Shown here one piece after another: positions 1 to 13,648 of a DNA stretch of 64,000 nt. The stretch's first letter is position 1, and every line of letters begins with the position of its first letter. This stretch comes from Paralichthys olivaceus (lineage: Eukaryota; Chordata; Actinopteri; Pleuronectiformes; Paralichthyidae): positions 10,263,501-10,327,500 of the forward strand of contig NC_091111.1 of the NCBI RefSeq assembly GCF_024713975.1. Direction: 5' to 3'. Below the pieces are notes generated by a model. That model ran no database searches. It was given only the letters and a program-made list of their open reading frames with translations, and was not told the DNA's origin. The translations under genes were made by a program, and so were the position numbers.

Positions 1-3000
1 GTAAGTAAACTCAGAGCAATCAAGCAGGTAGCAGATACGTTGAGGAATATGATACACAGGAGGTTTGTTAAGGTCAGTAAGTGTTTCTGATGTGTTTATG
101 GATCCGGCTGGGGAAAGTCGTAGATGATTGTTGTGTGTGCTTTGGAAAGGCTCACATTTATCCATCAGCCATTTAAATTGCATAGACTAAATTAGACTCT
201 TGCTTGGCGTCTGTGTCCAAGCACTCGTTGACACATTTTATACAACACCTGCAGACACATGCATCTGCTGCTAAACAATCAGGGGTGTTGACATGAATGC
301 CGTTTAGAGAGCAGATAGCCACCAGCTGATGAAACAGTTATAAACACACCGTCAGCAGAAAGGTGTCAAATGTCTTATCGCAAAAGCAAAACCAAGGGCA
401 AAGGTTGCAATGTGTTGTTCCCCTTTTTCCTGTCATCTCTCACATCCTACTGTCACTCTCTCCTCCTCTCCCTCGTCTCGACTTCAGATCCATCCAGACT
501 CCCACTGCTGCTTTTTATCCTCCTCCGCTTCTTTCTTTGTGATTTTCCCTCCAGTGTTTGTTGTACTGTCAGTGTGGCTTTCGCATAAATTAAGTGGATT
601 AGTGGATATAGGTCTGTTGTTGATACTGATAATCATAAGTGATTCCAAATAGTCAGGACAATATAACTTTCAAGACTTGAAGAAACCAGACACTTTTCTT
701 CATGGGGAGAAAACATAGAGTGTTTATAAAGATTAACAACATGACGGGTCCTAAAAAGTGAAGCCAAACCATCTCCATCTCTGGAGGTTGGCTGTAGTAT
801 GGGCATAAATTCCACCTGCTTCATGTCAACAGATGGGGCATGGGCCACACTAAAAGTCTCACGCCGATGTTTATTCAAGTGTTATTTTTTACGATAAGTT
901 TAATCAGTTATTTGATGCTATAAAACAGTGTGCAACATCATGTTTGACAGTCGAGACTGAGTCACTGCTTCGGCTCCAAATGACGTCTTTGCCGGCAAAA
1001 TGGCAGCGTTCTTATCTGGGATATTTTAAATTTACTTCTGGATGGTATAGAACAAAGTGGAAACCTGCGGTATGATAATGATGGAATGAAACTGTTCTTT
1101 TTGTTCTTGCTGTCAGCTTCCATCTTTCTCTTCTGTCCTCTCCCCTTTCCTCCACGTCCTTTGTGGTTTCCCACTCTATTAACCCCATACTCTGTGTTTA
1201 TGGGCTTAGCTGGGATGGCACAATGCTGTCATAGTGGTAGTAGATATTACTGCCAAACCCTTGGGAGGCATATCATTCTTCCTGTTGGAGAAAATAAAGA
1301 TGGATCTGGCAAAAATATAAAAAAAGATTGGGAAAGAACAAAATGTCTGTAGGTTATAAACTTGAATTATGGGTCTTACAAATATAGCCCCCAGAGTCTC
1401 AAGACGAAGTGGTACAAGAGAAAGATCTTAAAACGGCAAGTGCAATCATAGGCAGTGACATACTTCCCATTTTGATAATATAGTTTTTTTTTGTGAATTA
1501 TTCTCCAGACATATTTCATTTTGGGATTTCAGCTGCAAAGGGATTTTTAGATTGATAGACAAAGGAGAAGCAGCTGCAGAGTGGGAAGCTGCTGAGCCTG
1601 TGAAAGGAAAGAGATGTTGACTTTTCACACTCACACACTGACTTTCGTGTCTTCCTATGACATCTCCTCCCATCCCGCGTTGATCCACTTAATCACTGGT
1701 TTCACTGTCACCGTTTATAAACTGGCTGTGTACAAAACACTGACTCACACTCTATGGTTGGCTCTGCGAACAGATGTGAAACACTGTCGTCATTCACACG
1801 AGTCTGAGACAGAGGGGAGAGCAGGAGAGGAGGGAAGATTGTTGTTTTGACTTTCAAAGTCTGAGAGGTGTGTTCAGATGAGGGTGTGTTGTTTATTCAA
1901 AATCATACCTTTGCATGTGCGGAATGACTCTGCACATTTTCTGAAGTGGCACAGTCAAATCACTTCATGGAAAATGTAAATAGAGACAGAAACGACCTGG
2001 TCAGCTTTGATTTATTGCTGCTTATTGTCTACGCCTTCACAACAAAGGGTTTTCTAATCGTCGCTGTTATTTGAATAAATCCATTTGCGTCTTGATATGC
2101 TAGTTTGCTGATTGGTTGGCTGACTGACCTTGACGCTATTGACGTTTTTGTCCAGTTTGGTTGGAGCCGCTGCTTTTGCTCTCAGAGTAAAGGTCCTAAT
2201 GGGCCCCAGCTGTCAATACATCAGCCAGAGGGAGAAACAGTTTGTCTGGTAAATACAGTGAAATGAATCATCTGCCCCTGAACCACAAAACTATGAAATG
2301 GGGTCAAAAGATATATGCTAGAATTTCCATGGTTGGTGATACACCCTAATAGTTAGTGTGGGTTTTAAATCAGGAAGATGAGATGATTTCAAGCATTTTT
2401 ACCTTTCAGTCAGTGTATTGTTTATGGTTTTCTGAGGGTCATGGGGGATGAAGCCAATCGCAGCTGAGAGGCGGGTTCATCCTGGACAATGCCGACATAC
2501 AGAGACCAACAACCCTTCATATCACATTCGCACCTCGAGACAATTTAAAGTCTTTTAACCTAAACCCACTGTGGGAGGAAGCCGGAGAACCCAAAGAAAA
2601 ACCCAGGCAGACGTTAGGAGAACATGCAAACTGCACCCAGATTTGCCGTGTTAAGGATTATGGTTGATGTAACGTGTGTCATTGTTTCTGTCCAGCCATA
2701 CTAAAACCTGGAGTTTCCTTGGTCTCTAGAGTTGTGTGGACAGCCGATGTAAATGTAGCAGCAGTGATACTGTACGTTAAAACATATCAATGTGGAGGTA
2801 GCATTTTCAGATAGAGAGTGAGCAATGAGAAGTGAACAAATGATTCATTTACATCACAATTAACTTCCCATAACCACCCTGCATAATCACTTATTTAAAA
2901 AATTCCTTTGAGGGTTAGTTTCTCCCTCTGATATGCGGCACAGTGTCCTCTAGAGTACAGCTGAATCAGCGTGGGAAAGCGCCTGCTGCAGCAGCAGCAG

Positions 3001-6000
3001 CTAACTTTATCCAGTGAAGTCACTTCATCTGTGCTGCATGGATTCAGCAAATTGCATCGCTGGAGGGGCAATAGGGAGGTGCTGTGAGACGGTGGGGGGT
3101 GGATGAGGAGCTGATGAAACACATGCTTTTACAGTCGCTCTAATCTGTCGTTAATGTTCCAGATATTTTTGTTCCCCTCTTCATGCTTTGTAAATCATGT
3201 CTCCTGCCGTTGTCCTCTTGTTCACCTTCATCCTCTGGGCTTCCCATCTCTTCTTTTTTTTCTTGTCCCATCCTTCACCATGTATTTTTCGTCGTGCTGT
3301 AGTTTTTTCTCCCTCGCCTCACTCTGTCTCATAAGATGAATTCATCCAACCCTGAGCTCCTCCTCACCGCTTTGATGTGACACAGCATGGCAGTGCGGAG
3401 AGAGGTAGAAAACTGAGCTGTGAGGATTTACTTTGTTGCACAATCCTCCTCCTTCCTTCCTCTCTGCCTCATCATCACACATGACCCACTTATCAGAACA
3501 CTCCCCGTTTCCCTGTATCTTTATTTTCTCCTCCAGTGTTTTCCAATTACTGCTCCTAAACGTACTCTTCATTTCTCTTTTTTTTCTCCACTCTGTAACT
3601 CATCTTTGCACATTTCTTGTCCTTTCGTTATTGAACTTATTAAATCCTTCTTGCTATGTACCTTTCCTCACTTTCTCCCCATGACCATCTTATAACTTGA
3701 GCTGTGATTAAAGGAGCGTAGGTGTTATGATCTTATTTACTCTTTTACTTTTTTTTATAGCGGATAAGACAGTATTATCTATGGGGGATCTCTCAATGTC
3801 AGCCTGTACTTCCATTACTTTTCCATCCTGTGCTTTTTTTCACTATGACACCAGCGTTGGCCCTTGTTGCCAAATGCTCTTGAATCTTGTTGTCTTTGCA
3901 AGTTGCATTCTTTTAATCCAGAGATATCTATTTTCTTTTAGTTTTTTCATCGGCGGGCCCACTTGGTCACGGTGGATTCTAACATACCGGATCATTTCAG
4001 GGCAATATCCGGAGTTCAGCTCATGTTTAAATGCAACTACACACACACACACACTGAAGATGACCAGAGAGAAAATGACAACTGATAGACAGTGATGTCA
4101 ACCGCTATGCCTCCCACTTTCAGCATCCGCACTTGACAGCTGCCATGATCCTTTCAGACAAAACCTTTTAGCTACAGCCTCACGCCTCACTTGTCAAATG
4201 CACAGGCTGCAATAATGTTACAGAACAGAGCTAAACTAATGGCATAATTTCTCACTTTACTAGTTGCATGAGAGCAAAAGGTGCAACTCTGTCTACAGCC
4301 AGGAATACAATTTGACGGAACAATTAAGGCTAAATTTATGGCACAAAGGAAGTGTGTCAGCCACTTTGCAAACAAATTGGATGTTGCCTTTCCCCGCTAG
4401 GTATCTTTCAGGTAGTGGAAATGGTTGACAGATGAATGATTGGAGTAACTGTGGAAACTCTACCTGGGCAAAACAAAAACAACGGAGAGTGACAGAAACC
4501 AATTTATAACAATGGTGACTCTCAGCTGGTTCACTCCATGGAGAGACTATGGTGGAACTGGTTGTTCTGGTTCATACAGACTCTGAAAAGAAATCAGAAT
4601 GAATCACGGGTGAGTGAGGTGATTCTCTGTCACCAGAGGTTTGACTCTTGTTCCGAGTTGTGTGTTTGCATTGAGCCTGAATGAGGTTTGTGGTGAGTCA
4701 CAGGGTCGGGGCTGCTTCAATTAGCTTTGATTCACTTCATCTGACCATCCAGACTGAAAACACTGCAGCTGCTTAACTGTCGGCGAAAACAGGTCCGACA
4801 CACACGCACACACTTTCTCTGCGCACAAAAACAACAACACACTGGACGGCTGTCTCGCTCTCTATGTTTCCCTCGGACTCTTTTGCTGGCTGGGTCGCGC
4901 TCTTCGCCGAAACAAAGTCGCCTTATTGCAAATAAACACTTAGCTCCTTGTTATCTCTCTTGCACGCTCTATCCTCGACACATGATTTACACACTAACTC
5001 TGTTTTCCTGTTTTTACTATGTATTTCTTCTGCATGTACAAACACACACATTTGCCCTCATCTGCAGCAAAAGCTGCTTCTATGCTTAAAACACAGAAAT
5101 ACTTATTGCTGGATTTCACACATTACACACATCATAAAATGAAAGAGTAATTTAATATGTGTAGTAAGGGACCAAAGAGTACCATAAGAACACAATTTTA
5201 TTAGCAAATACAATAATACTATTTCAAAGTATATGACTTAACATCAATCAAAAATGATCTTCTAAACATTTCTTTATTAACTCTGTCTGTTGTTTTATTA
5301 TTTAGCAGGATTACACAAAAACTGAGAATAACCTGTTTAACTTCGGGGTGGATTCATCTTTTTTTTCCATTTTCTTTAACAATGCAACATAGAAATGACA
5401 TAAAGGACTGATCTAAACAAAGTATACTTCACAAAAACTAATTTGTGTTAATGCTATTCATAATTACTTTGCAATAACAGCCTCTGTCACCTTTTCTACT
5501 GTTGTGTCTTTATTTCTGTCTGGTTTATATTGTTCTCTCTGCTGCTAAATATTCATTGGATATTAAAACCAAACCCACACACTTTTTGGGAAGAGGTTCT
5601 GTGTGATTTGTATGAACCCTTTTGCAACCCATGCCTCTACCTACTGTCTAAGAAAATCATCGAAGTCAGATTTTGTATGTGCATTATTTTGAATGTATTT
5701 GTGTGTGTTTATGCGAGTCTGTCTCTCCTGACATTGCACGCTGTCACTTTTTGTCATCCGTCCACTGCTGGCGAGATGGAAAATTATTTCCCCCCGGGTA
5801 ATGGGTGTGATCTCATCTATTTTAGGCTCTCTCTAAATCACAAGCTGGACAACAACAATTCCAGTGTTTATCTGCATGTTAAGCATGCGAGTGTGTAAGT
5901 GTTTTTCCTTTCTTGTCATTGGATATTTAATGCACTTATCTGACACCTCACAGGAAGACAAGGCCCAGTGGTGAGCGTTTCTTTGCAAAAGATTGATGGT

Positions 6001-9000
6001 TGGGAAAAGGCTGTGTGGGTGTGAGAAGACTTACATGTCGTCTGCTATTGCCTGCAGTCATGCTTCACACACATGCCATACTTGCCCTAGTCATCACCAA
6101 TCCCTGTGACAGAGGGTGATGGACTGCATGCTGACAAGTGGAATGGTCAGACACACACACGCAGACGCACACATGGACTCTATAGGCAGTCTGAATGATA
6201 ACTATGCATAGATGGATAGATAGAAGTAGGTCAGATTAACTTCTCCCTCCTGACTGACTTTCACTCTGTTGCTCATTCTAATTCACTTATCCATCTCTAT
6301 TATTAGGTTGAGTCGTCTCTCTGATGAAAAACAACATACCACAGTGTGCAAGTAGAACACCACTCACTGTTGTTTTTACCATAAGTGACTGAGGCCATGA
6401 TCCCTGATTTGTCAGGTGCAGTCAACAAGTTGAAGCATCCGTGTTTTCTTGAAATTCTAGTTTATGGGTTTCATCTGTCCTGAGGGCATGAAAGGTATGT
6501 CAGTCAGCTTTGCAGGATCTAAATTAAGAATAGAGTTTTTCTAATTCGATATCAAACCCCATGCAAGAGAGCAATGACTACAAAATCAAATAGTGAAGTT
6601 GAAAATAGGGATAAATCTTAAGTTTAAGGATTATCATTAAACTGATCGTGGTCTGTGCATAAAGCCTTAAATAAATGATATAGACTGAACTGAGGAAAAG
6701 CTATGACACTGCTACAACACATTGTGATCTTGTTTCATAATTTGAACCTACAAACTAGTTGAATAAACTTAATGCATTTGATATGTTATTTTCAGGTATC
6801 TTTAGCTAAACCACAACGGATCACATGCATTATAACACAGCCAGAAGCACTGAGAGGGAAATTACTGCTTCTCTGCCAAGCTAGGCTAATTATCATTTAG
6901 CTATGCTAGACTTTGCTATTTCCTTATTAATGTCAGATGATGTTGAATCAAATTAAGTTTTCTGTTGCAAGAGGCAGTTGTTAAAAAAAAAGTGTGGAGC
7001 TATACAAGCTAGAGTGCAGTCACTGTTAGTTTGTTTTCTTATTATTTCAAATTATGTCATTTTATTTCAAATTGCAGATTTCTATGATACAATCATTCCA
7101 AACGATATATTGTCAAAAAGTGAAAATAAAAAAGTAGTAGTGTGAGAATTGTAATAACACACAATAACACCATTATTATCATAATTTCCTCTCCTTTCTC
7201 TCTTTCTCCATCCCCTCATTCATGTATCCCTCCTCTGATATTTTCACATTTGCATATATCCCCAGTTCCACTGCGCACACCAAAATTCTAATTGATGACA
7301 GGCTCTCATATTTCCTGCCACATTCCCTCTTCTCTCCGCTTTGCTTTTCTGTTCCTTAATGCGGGGGGGATTTCAGAGCGAGACCCTCTCGCTAAGACAC
7401 GGAGAGAGATTTCAGAGCAGGAGGTCGAAGGGGACGCTTGGCTTGTCTGTGGAGACGCGGAGATGCTTAAAATGCTGCAGATGTAAATGCCTCTTAACGG
7501 CTTAGGAATAAGGATGAAGGTGGGCTAGCCATTTGTGCATATGTATGTGAGTGAGCAAATTCAGATGAGATCTGAGCAAGCGTCGATATGTGTCACTGAT
7601 ATTTTTTTTACTGTGTAAATAAGACTCATGAGGTTAAGTCGCCATGTTGCACATTCTTGCACACTCTGCTTTGATATTCATCTTCACAGTTGCTGATAAA
7701 CATGAAAACTTTACTAGGTACAGTAAATCTTCGGTAGTTAATGACCGAGCTCTTAATGTACCATGCTTTCCTCTTTCTGTACTGTACTTGATTGTGAGCT
7801 AATTCCATTCTGTGCACATCAACCCACCCGTGCAAAACTGGAATCACAGTGACTGAACTTCTCCGCTGAGAGCAAAAATCTAATCATCCTTCCACCGTTC
7901 CTGTGTGAAAATACCAGTGAAAGCTCCAGGCTAAAGCATGCAGGAGTCTTCAGAGAGGCTTGAATACAAATACAACCTATAACTAGAGTCTGTTTTAGTC
8001 TTGTAGCTTCCTGGCTGGTCCAGGAATGATAAAGCAAGAGGGTGTCAAACCTTTCAGGCATGTTTGCTGTCAAGGGGTTCTCTCTATCAGACTGAGCCTT
8101 GTAGCTGTGGTAATATCACAGTTTTTCAGGGAGGAATCACTAAAATCCATTTCATTTCCATGAAGTAAAAGCTTTCATTCCTGCCCTTTTTTTTCATTTT
8201 GTGCCCACGTACATAAACTGCAGTTACGGTTGTGCAACTAAAATGCTTTGTTAACATTTGGGAAAAGACTGTGAGCTGTTAATAAAAACATTAATTACAG
8301 GCCTGTAACGCAAACTGTGGTTTCCTGCATAAAAGTCCCGACCTTCACACCCTCACTTTGGCACTTAAAGTTGTCGTTGGACTTAAATCGTGAAGTTTGT
8401 AATCATAGATATTTTTCCAAGGTAAACTGGGGTGTGACAGCAGCAGCAGTAGAGTCCATTTTATTGCAGTATGATGTCAGTGAGCAGTTAGCTGTTGGTA
8501 AAGGCCACCACTTGGACGAAGAAGCTGCACTTGCACATGGTTTGCACAGGCTTTAATTCCCCGAAGGGAGAGTTTGGGAGACGGTGCGGTAGCTGGGAGG
8601 GAGGGGTTGATCCTCCCTGCACGGCTCTTCTGCACAAGCCTTGTGGTGGAGTAGAATGAACCAAAGGAACACAGGACCTTTGAAGCTGTACTGAGCTGAA
8701 TACGGCCTCTAACCACCAAGCCACTAAATGGCCCTGCCCCAGCACAATGACATTTCCATACGATGCCTGTTCCTAATAGGCAAATAGATGTTTGGGCTGT
8801 TTGGAGTGCAGAGATCTGGAAACAGGGTTTTGAATTAAGACTTGTGCTGAGAGGTGGAAAGAAGAAATTGACAGTGAGAGAAAGTGTGTGATTGGTTTTG
8901 GTGATAGTTTTCAGTTTGTTTTCCATTTACATCCTATGCTCTCCAATGTCCTTGTCTACCTGACGTGTCTCTGTGTCAGCCGCTCACTAACCAAGAGCAT

Positions 9001-9013
9001 CTCTTTGTTCCAG
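1..9013 (+). other. ppp1r14c intron 1 (3' portion); no gene seen
   Basis: This stretch lies upstream of the first recognisable ppp1r14c coding exon in the window and most simply is its first intron. The window opens with GTAAGT, a consensus 5' splice donor, so the missing exon 1 may end immediately before base 1 (inference). I see no phase-compatible exon in it. It holds a dispersed-repeat fragment at about 2431-2640, several short CA tracts and CT-rich runs near 420-560 and 3150-3700. The open frames here (for example 5530-5898) have vertebrate intron-like composition and no recognisable protein family. A polypyrimidine tract and CAG precede the exon at 9014. Confidence 0.65.
2431..2640 (+). 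repeat. Dispersed teleost repeat fragment
   Basis: The blocks GGGTTCATCCTGGACAATGC, CCACTGTGGGAGGAAGCCGG, GAACCCAAAGAAAAACCCAG and GGAGAACATGCAAACTGCAC follow the order of a repeat very common in ray-finned fish genomes (recollection). It is a single diverged copy in a ppp1r14c intron. Confidence 0.7.
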
Positions 9014-10017
9014 GAGGAGGAGATGCCTGAGGTGGAGATAGATATAGACGACCTGTTGGATGTCAACAGTGACGACGAGAGAACCAGCAAACTGCAGGTA
9101 TGTTACTGTGTGTACATGTCTGTCCATCTACCTATATCTAATTTAGCAAACAGTACTATATTAAAGAATACAAGTGTCAATTAGACAACGTGTATATAAA
9201 GATAAATGACACGTCTCCACTCCCTCATGTTGTATAACAACGAAGCTAAAATATCCAGGGGTTGCCATCTCAGTGCTTTTGACATTATTTGGAGTCATTG
9301 TCTCGACCAATCCTGATTCAGCCTTTATGTTTCACACAGTTTTGATACCATCAAATATCTGATTCGAACTTAGTGGATATCTGCAAACATCTTTAAGAAA
9401 AATGAGTTTGGTCCATATCTTATCAGCTGGGTTTATGACCTGTACTGCAAAATGTTTTGGCTTCAATTTTTTGTGTGCTGTGTCCATCTTTATATAAAGT
9501 CTATGGTTCAGACAGAACATGAAGCATGTTATCGCATTGTGTTATACTCAGAAGTTTGAGTGCTGGACTTTTTGAGCAGTTTGTGTAGATTCGTCCATCT
9601 CGAAAGACAAATGTTGTTTTGTTCTGGCATTGATACCAAAGCCTGGTATTAGCCATCAAGTCTTAGACTATCAAAGCATTTTACCACCAATTTACCTTCT
9701 AGAAAGTGACATTATTAAGTCTAAGTTTGAAATAGCTATCCACATTAACCAACAGCAAAACAATAAATTTTACTCATCGTGTGGCTGCAGTGAACTGATG
9801 ACAATGCTGTAACACGTCTAATAACTGTCTCTGTTTTTTCCTCTCTGCACAGGAATCATTAATAGACTGCTACAAACCAACAGAGGTTAGTATGTTATAG
9901 TGTCATCCACACATACAATAAAATAGTCAATATCAGTGACCTAGACCCTATTGATGCTCACATGCTCTATTCAATTTGCTTTTTATAGAAAAGAGTATGT
10001 TGAACCTCCATGTTGAT

Positions 10018-10057
<40 letters not shown>

Positions 10058-12147
10058 GATTCTTTATTTTCACTGACACCCTGACTATAGTCGACAAAGG
10101 CTTTAAAAGACTTTAAACACACAAGGGACACGCTATCTGTTTACTGAGTGTGTGTAGTGTGTGTTTACCACTGAATGGGTGTGTGCCAGCATGTGTGTAG
10201 AGGTGTTAAGTGTTTGTGTTGAGGTGAGGTGGGGTTAAGCTATTTTGGTGATTATAGGTGGGGATGCCTGGACTCCCCATCTGTCGTCCGTGTGTGTGTC
10301 CATGTGTGTGTGTGTGTGTGTGTGTGTGTCATTAGGTTAGCCTGTTACAGCTATTACAAGGTCAAGTTGGTATTCAAAGCAGTAGTATCCAGCCAGGTGG
10401 ACAGCCGCTGATATGTGTCACACACATACACACACACACTGTAATCCCGTGAGTATGGAGCAGCACAGATGCCATTTTGAACACGCTCCCAGAAAAACAC
10501 CATCAGCTGCGGATAAACAGTGAAAGAGAGCAAGTGAAAGACAATTGAGGGACAAGGTGAAGGTGACAAAAGGAGAGAGGGATGGAGCAGGGATGAAAGA
10601 AAGAAGTACAGCACATTAGATTATGAAGAGAGGGAAGAATAAGAGATAGAAGCCTGTACAAAGAGATGGGAAGAGAGGGAAGAATAAGAGATAGAAGCCT
10701 GTACAAAGAGATGGGAAGAGAGGAATATATGAAAAGACAGCTGGAGGGAGAAAAGCAGACCAGAGTATAGAGGAGGAGGAGAGGTACAAGAGGAGGGGGA
10801 GGCATCAGTAATTAGGTCATGAGCAGTGTCACCCCAGATGTAACCAGAGGGATTATATTCCATCATATTCTCCACCACAGTCACACGATCATGGATTTAG
10901 ACCCAAGATAAGAAATGTCTTTGCCCCACTTCCTCACTTTTGTCTCATAATCCCGTATTTATGCATTTCTCAATTAGAAGACAACACCATCATGTGTGTT
11001 GAGTTTGTTTCTTAGTGCTCACTTCCCCTCCTTTCAGTACGACCTCTGGCTGTTTTCACATGCATGCAGCAAAAAGTGAATATGTCTGAATCAGATTCAA
11101 CATCCAGGGCTCCTGCTCTCATAATTCCCTGCGGCACAAGCAATTCTAAATCATCTTGTTCGGTCGGATCAGAATGAATGAGAAGCTGACTGTCGAATTT
11201 TGTCAAATTGCATCAGATGTGTCTGATTTTGAAAAGAATAGTTCAATATTTTAGGAAATACACTTTCCTAAACTGCTGTTTTACTGACAATAAGATGAGG
11301 GGAGCTCCCTGGGATTAGTTTTATAGGTTGGGAGGTCTGCCAATTTTACCCATTTAACGCCCTGAACGGATGCCAAGAGAGTTTCCCAATGATTCTTTAA
11401 AAAAAATTCTCATTAATTCGCTAGACTGTGGCAGCCTGCATTATTCTAATTTGTCCCGCCAGTTTCATAAAGAACCAAACATTTTTTACACCTCTCATAT
11501 AATACGAGATCTCTAACTTGTGTGCTGCACTTTTTGCCGTTCAATCATTGATTATCCATAACATTTTTACCGTCCACGCAAACAGTTGCGCTCATAGTTT
11601 GAGCTACAGTTGTGTCATGCAATGCAGTTCAAACTCTCATATGAGAACTTATCTTTCACTCTTAAGTCTTTAATGCATTCAGACATCTACAGATTATAAT
11701 TTTGGTTAGTTCATAGAAGTAGCTATAGTATAGGGGCGGCTGTGGGCCAGGAGCAAGGGCGTAACTTTGTGTTGTGGTCAAATGGTAATTAATATTTTTA
11801 CCAATTAAATATTTCTTCATATACCATGGAAATAAGATACTTAACCCCACATTGCTCCTAAGGGCCAACAATGGCCGACAGTGTAAGAATGGTGTGTGAT
11901 AGAAAAATTGCTGTATATGGAAGCGCTGTGGGGATGGGTGGATGTGGCTTGTGCTGGAATGAGCTTTGACTGGTCGATAAAACTGGAAAAATAAATAAAT
12001 AAATTGTTTTAGCTGGATGTGTGAGTGAGTGCAGCTGTCTATCTCACTCATTTTTTCTTTTCGTCCCTGCAGGTTTTTGTCCGTGAGTTGCTGGGCAGGA
12101 TAAGGGGAATGAGAAAACTCAGCGCTCCCACCAAGAAGGGCCTATAA
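9014..12147 (+). CDS. ppp1r14c: Protein phosphatase 1 regulatory inhibitor subunit 14C (KEPI), 3' exons only
   Basis: Three coding exons join in frame: 9014-9097 (28 codons), 9853-9885 (a 33-base microexon, 11 codons) and 12073-12147 (24 codons plus TAA). All have AG/GT borders and all junctions are phase 0. The peptide begins EEEMPEVEIDIDDLLDVNSD, continues ESLIDCYKPTE and ends FVRELLGRIRGMRKLSAPTK followed by KGL. This is the C-terminal helical part of the CPI-17/PHI-1/KEPI family of PP1 inhibitors. The MPEVEIDIDDLLD and RIRGMRKLS strings fit PPP1R14C best; PPP1R14B is the main alternative. The family inhibits the PP1 catalytic subunit in the cytosol after PKC phosphorylates an N-terminal threonine. 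That inhibitory segment is encoded by exon 1, outside the window, so the gene is partial here by truncation of the view, not by mutation. Confidence 0.9.
10019..10057. repeat. (CA)n microsatellite
   Basis: Uninterrupted AC dinucleotide run of about 39 bases in a ppp1r14c intron. Confidence 0.97.
10303..10329. repeat. (TG)n microsatellite
   Basis: Uninterrupted TG run of about 27 bases, next to a shorter interrupted TG tract. Confidence 0.95.
10625..10723. repeat. Tandem duplication, 45-bp unit, about 2.2 copies
   Basis: A purine-rich unit beginning GAAGAGAGGGAAGAATAAGA at 10625 repeats exactly from 10670, and a third partial copy starts at 10715. The two full copies look identical over 45 bases, which suggests a recent duplication. 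The sequence is intronic and polypurine. Confidence 0.93.
11226..11345 (+). repeat. Dispersed repeat fragment (head part), family B of this window
   Basis: The stretch with ATTTTAGGAAATACACTT and the following ACTGACAATAAGATGAGG resembles 14636-14720 in this window (TTTTTAGGAAATAAGG, then GAGAGTTACACGAGAAGAG). From memory this is the start of a repeat common in percomorph fish genomes. The copy is diverged and truncated. Confidence 0.5.
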
Positions 12148-13572
12148 TGGCCGCCGTGTCGGCCATCAATCAGACGTCATCTACATCATCTCAGCTCCAC
12201 CTGCTTAACCACACTCCACATGGACTGTCATCACACGAAAATAAGTTGTCAAAACATTAGCCAATGCAATTATGCACCATAAAATCCATGCATATAGCAC
12301 TACAAGTTTATTATAATATTTGACTGTTGAAAGGTACGTTAGCAAAGCCGAGGCGACATAGTGTAATCGCATACATACAGCCGCAGGAAAATGTAAAACC
12401 CTGCAACGTGCCAGAACTGCAACTGTGCTTTTCCATGAATACCACCTGATATTACATGTCAGAGCCATGTTAAAACCACTGCTGTGATTCCAACAGCCAT
12501 ACAGACTTAAATCTCAAAAAGGGAGGTGGTCAAAAAAAAAAGAAGAAGTTTGTACTGACGTAGGTGTTAAATTAGCTGTAGCACTATGTAAACACAGTGC
12601 TTCATGATATTGTCTTTTTTACTGAGGTGTTTTGCTGTTACTTCTTTTTAAGAAAAAGTACTGTATGTTGTTCACATGATTCAAATGTGGTCTTCAGTTT
12701 TTTTGTCCTTCTTTAAAGTCAACCTCTTTATCCTTCCTCTGTCAGTTCTTGCAAATGTAAGGGAGCTCTGCAGTTTTGTTTTAAGCACAAGGCATGACAA
12801 CATCAATTCTGTCAGTTTATATTCTGGAAAAGAGTGGCGACATTTTAGCGGAGAGTTTTGCTTTCTACCCACTGTTACTCATGCACTTTTCACCACAGCA
12901 AGGCATGATGGGTGTTGCAGTTCTCTCTACAACACCTATATGATTGGCAGTCTTTCACTTATCACGTTAAGCGGTGTTGCTCATTGCCTGTCCCTCATCA
13001 GAATACATATCAGTTGATTGTATAGGTTGAAGCACAAAGCCCAAACACCAATTGTTTCTCATAGCCGGTTCCACTCAACTCTACGAACAAGCCTCTCTAA
13101 TAGTTGTCGATGTTGCCTTTAAGGACATTCAGGATCAGTTCACCTTTTACTCAACACTGAACCTTAACTACTGACCACCTAAAAGTTAAATGTGGTGGAG
13201 TCAGAACCTGAAGACAACTTGAAACTTTTGACACTTAAAACTGTCGGGTCTTGCAAGGGAAGGTGTGCCAAACCTGGGGGTGTTACATCCTAATGGAGGC
13301 ATTAGTGTGACACAGCATTTTCACAGAGACTGTTTGTCAAATGTGTTTGGATTTTTAAACACTTTTCCCCCAAGTTGCAGAAAATAAGTTGCAATCGCTT
13401 AAGTTTAAAAGTTACTCACTGTATATTTGTTACTGACTTTCTGTGCACCAACACACTTCTCAAAAAGCTGTAAGCTCTGGTACAATCATGACTCTGTTAT
13501 GGGGTTGGGCCCAGTTTCATTTCCGGGCAGTCAATTGTGAACCAACTGGAATGGAGCAGAGCTAAACCTGCC

Positions 13573-13589
13573 ATATAATATATGTATAC

Positions 13590-13640
<51 letters not shown>
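13573..13640. repeat. (TA)n microsatellite
   Basis: Pure TA from about 13600 to 13640, flanked on the left by degenerate ATATGTATACATATATATAC. Confidence 0.93.
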
Positions 13641-13646
<6 letters not shown>

Positions 13647-13648
13647 GT

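Larger units (their letters stand above)
9886..12072 (+). other. ppp1r14c last intron; microsatellites and a 45-bp tandem duplication
   Basis: This intron separates the 33-base exon from the terminal exon. It contains a CA tract (10019-10057), a TG tract (10303-10329), a long purine-rich block (about 10505-10800) with two tandem copies of a 45-bp unit, and a dispersed-repeat fragment near 11226-11345. No coding exon was seen. Confidence 0.6.

Noticed and set aside
5530-5898. 122-codon plus-strand open frame in ppp1r14c intron 1
   Set aside because: Hydrophobic mix typical of chance frames in AT-rich sequence; no start context or homologous motif.
10354-10884. Overlapping minus-strand frames rich in Ser-Leu-Pro
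   Set aside because: They are translations of the purine-rich tandem block and carry no gene features.
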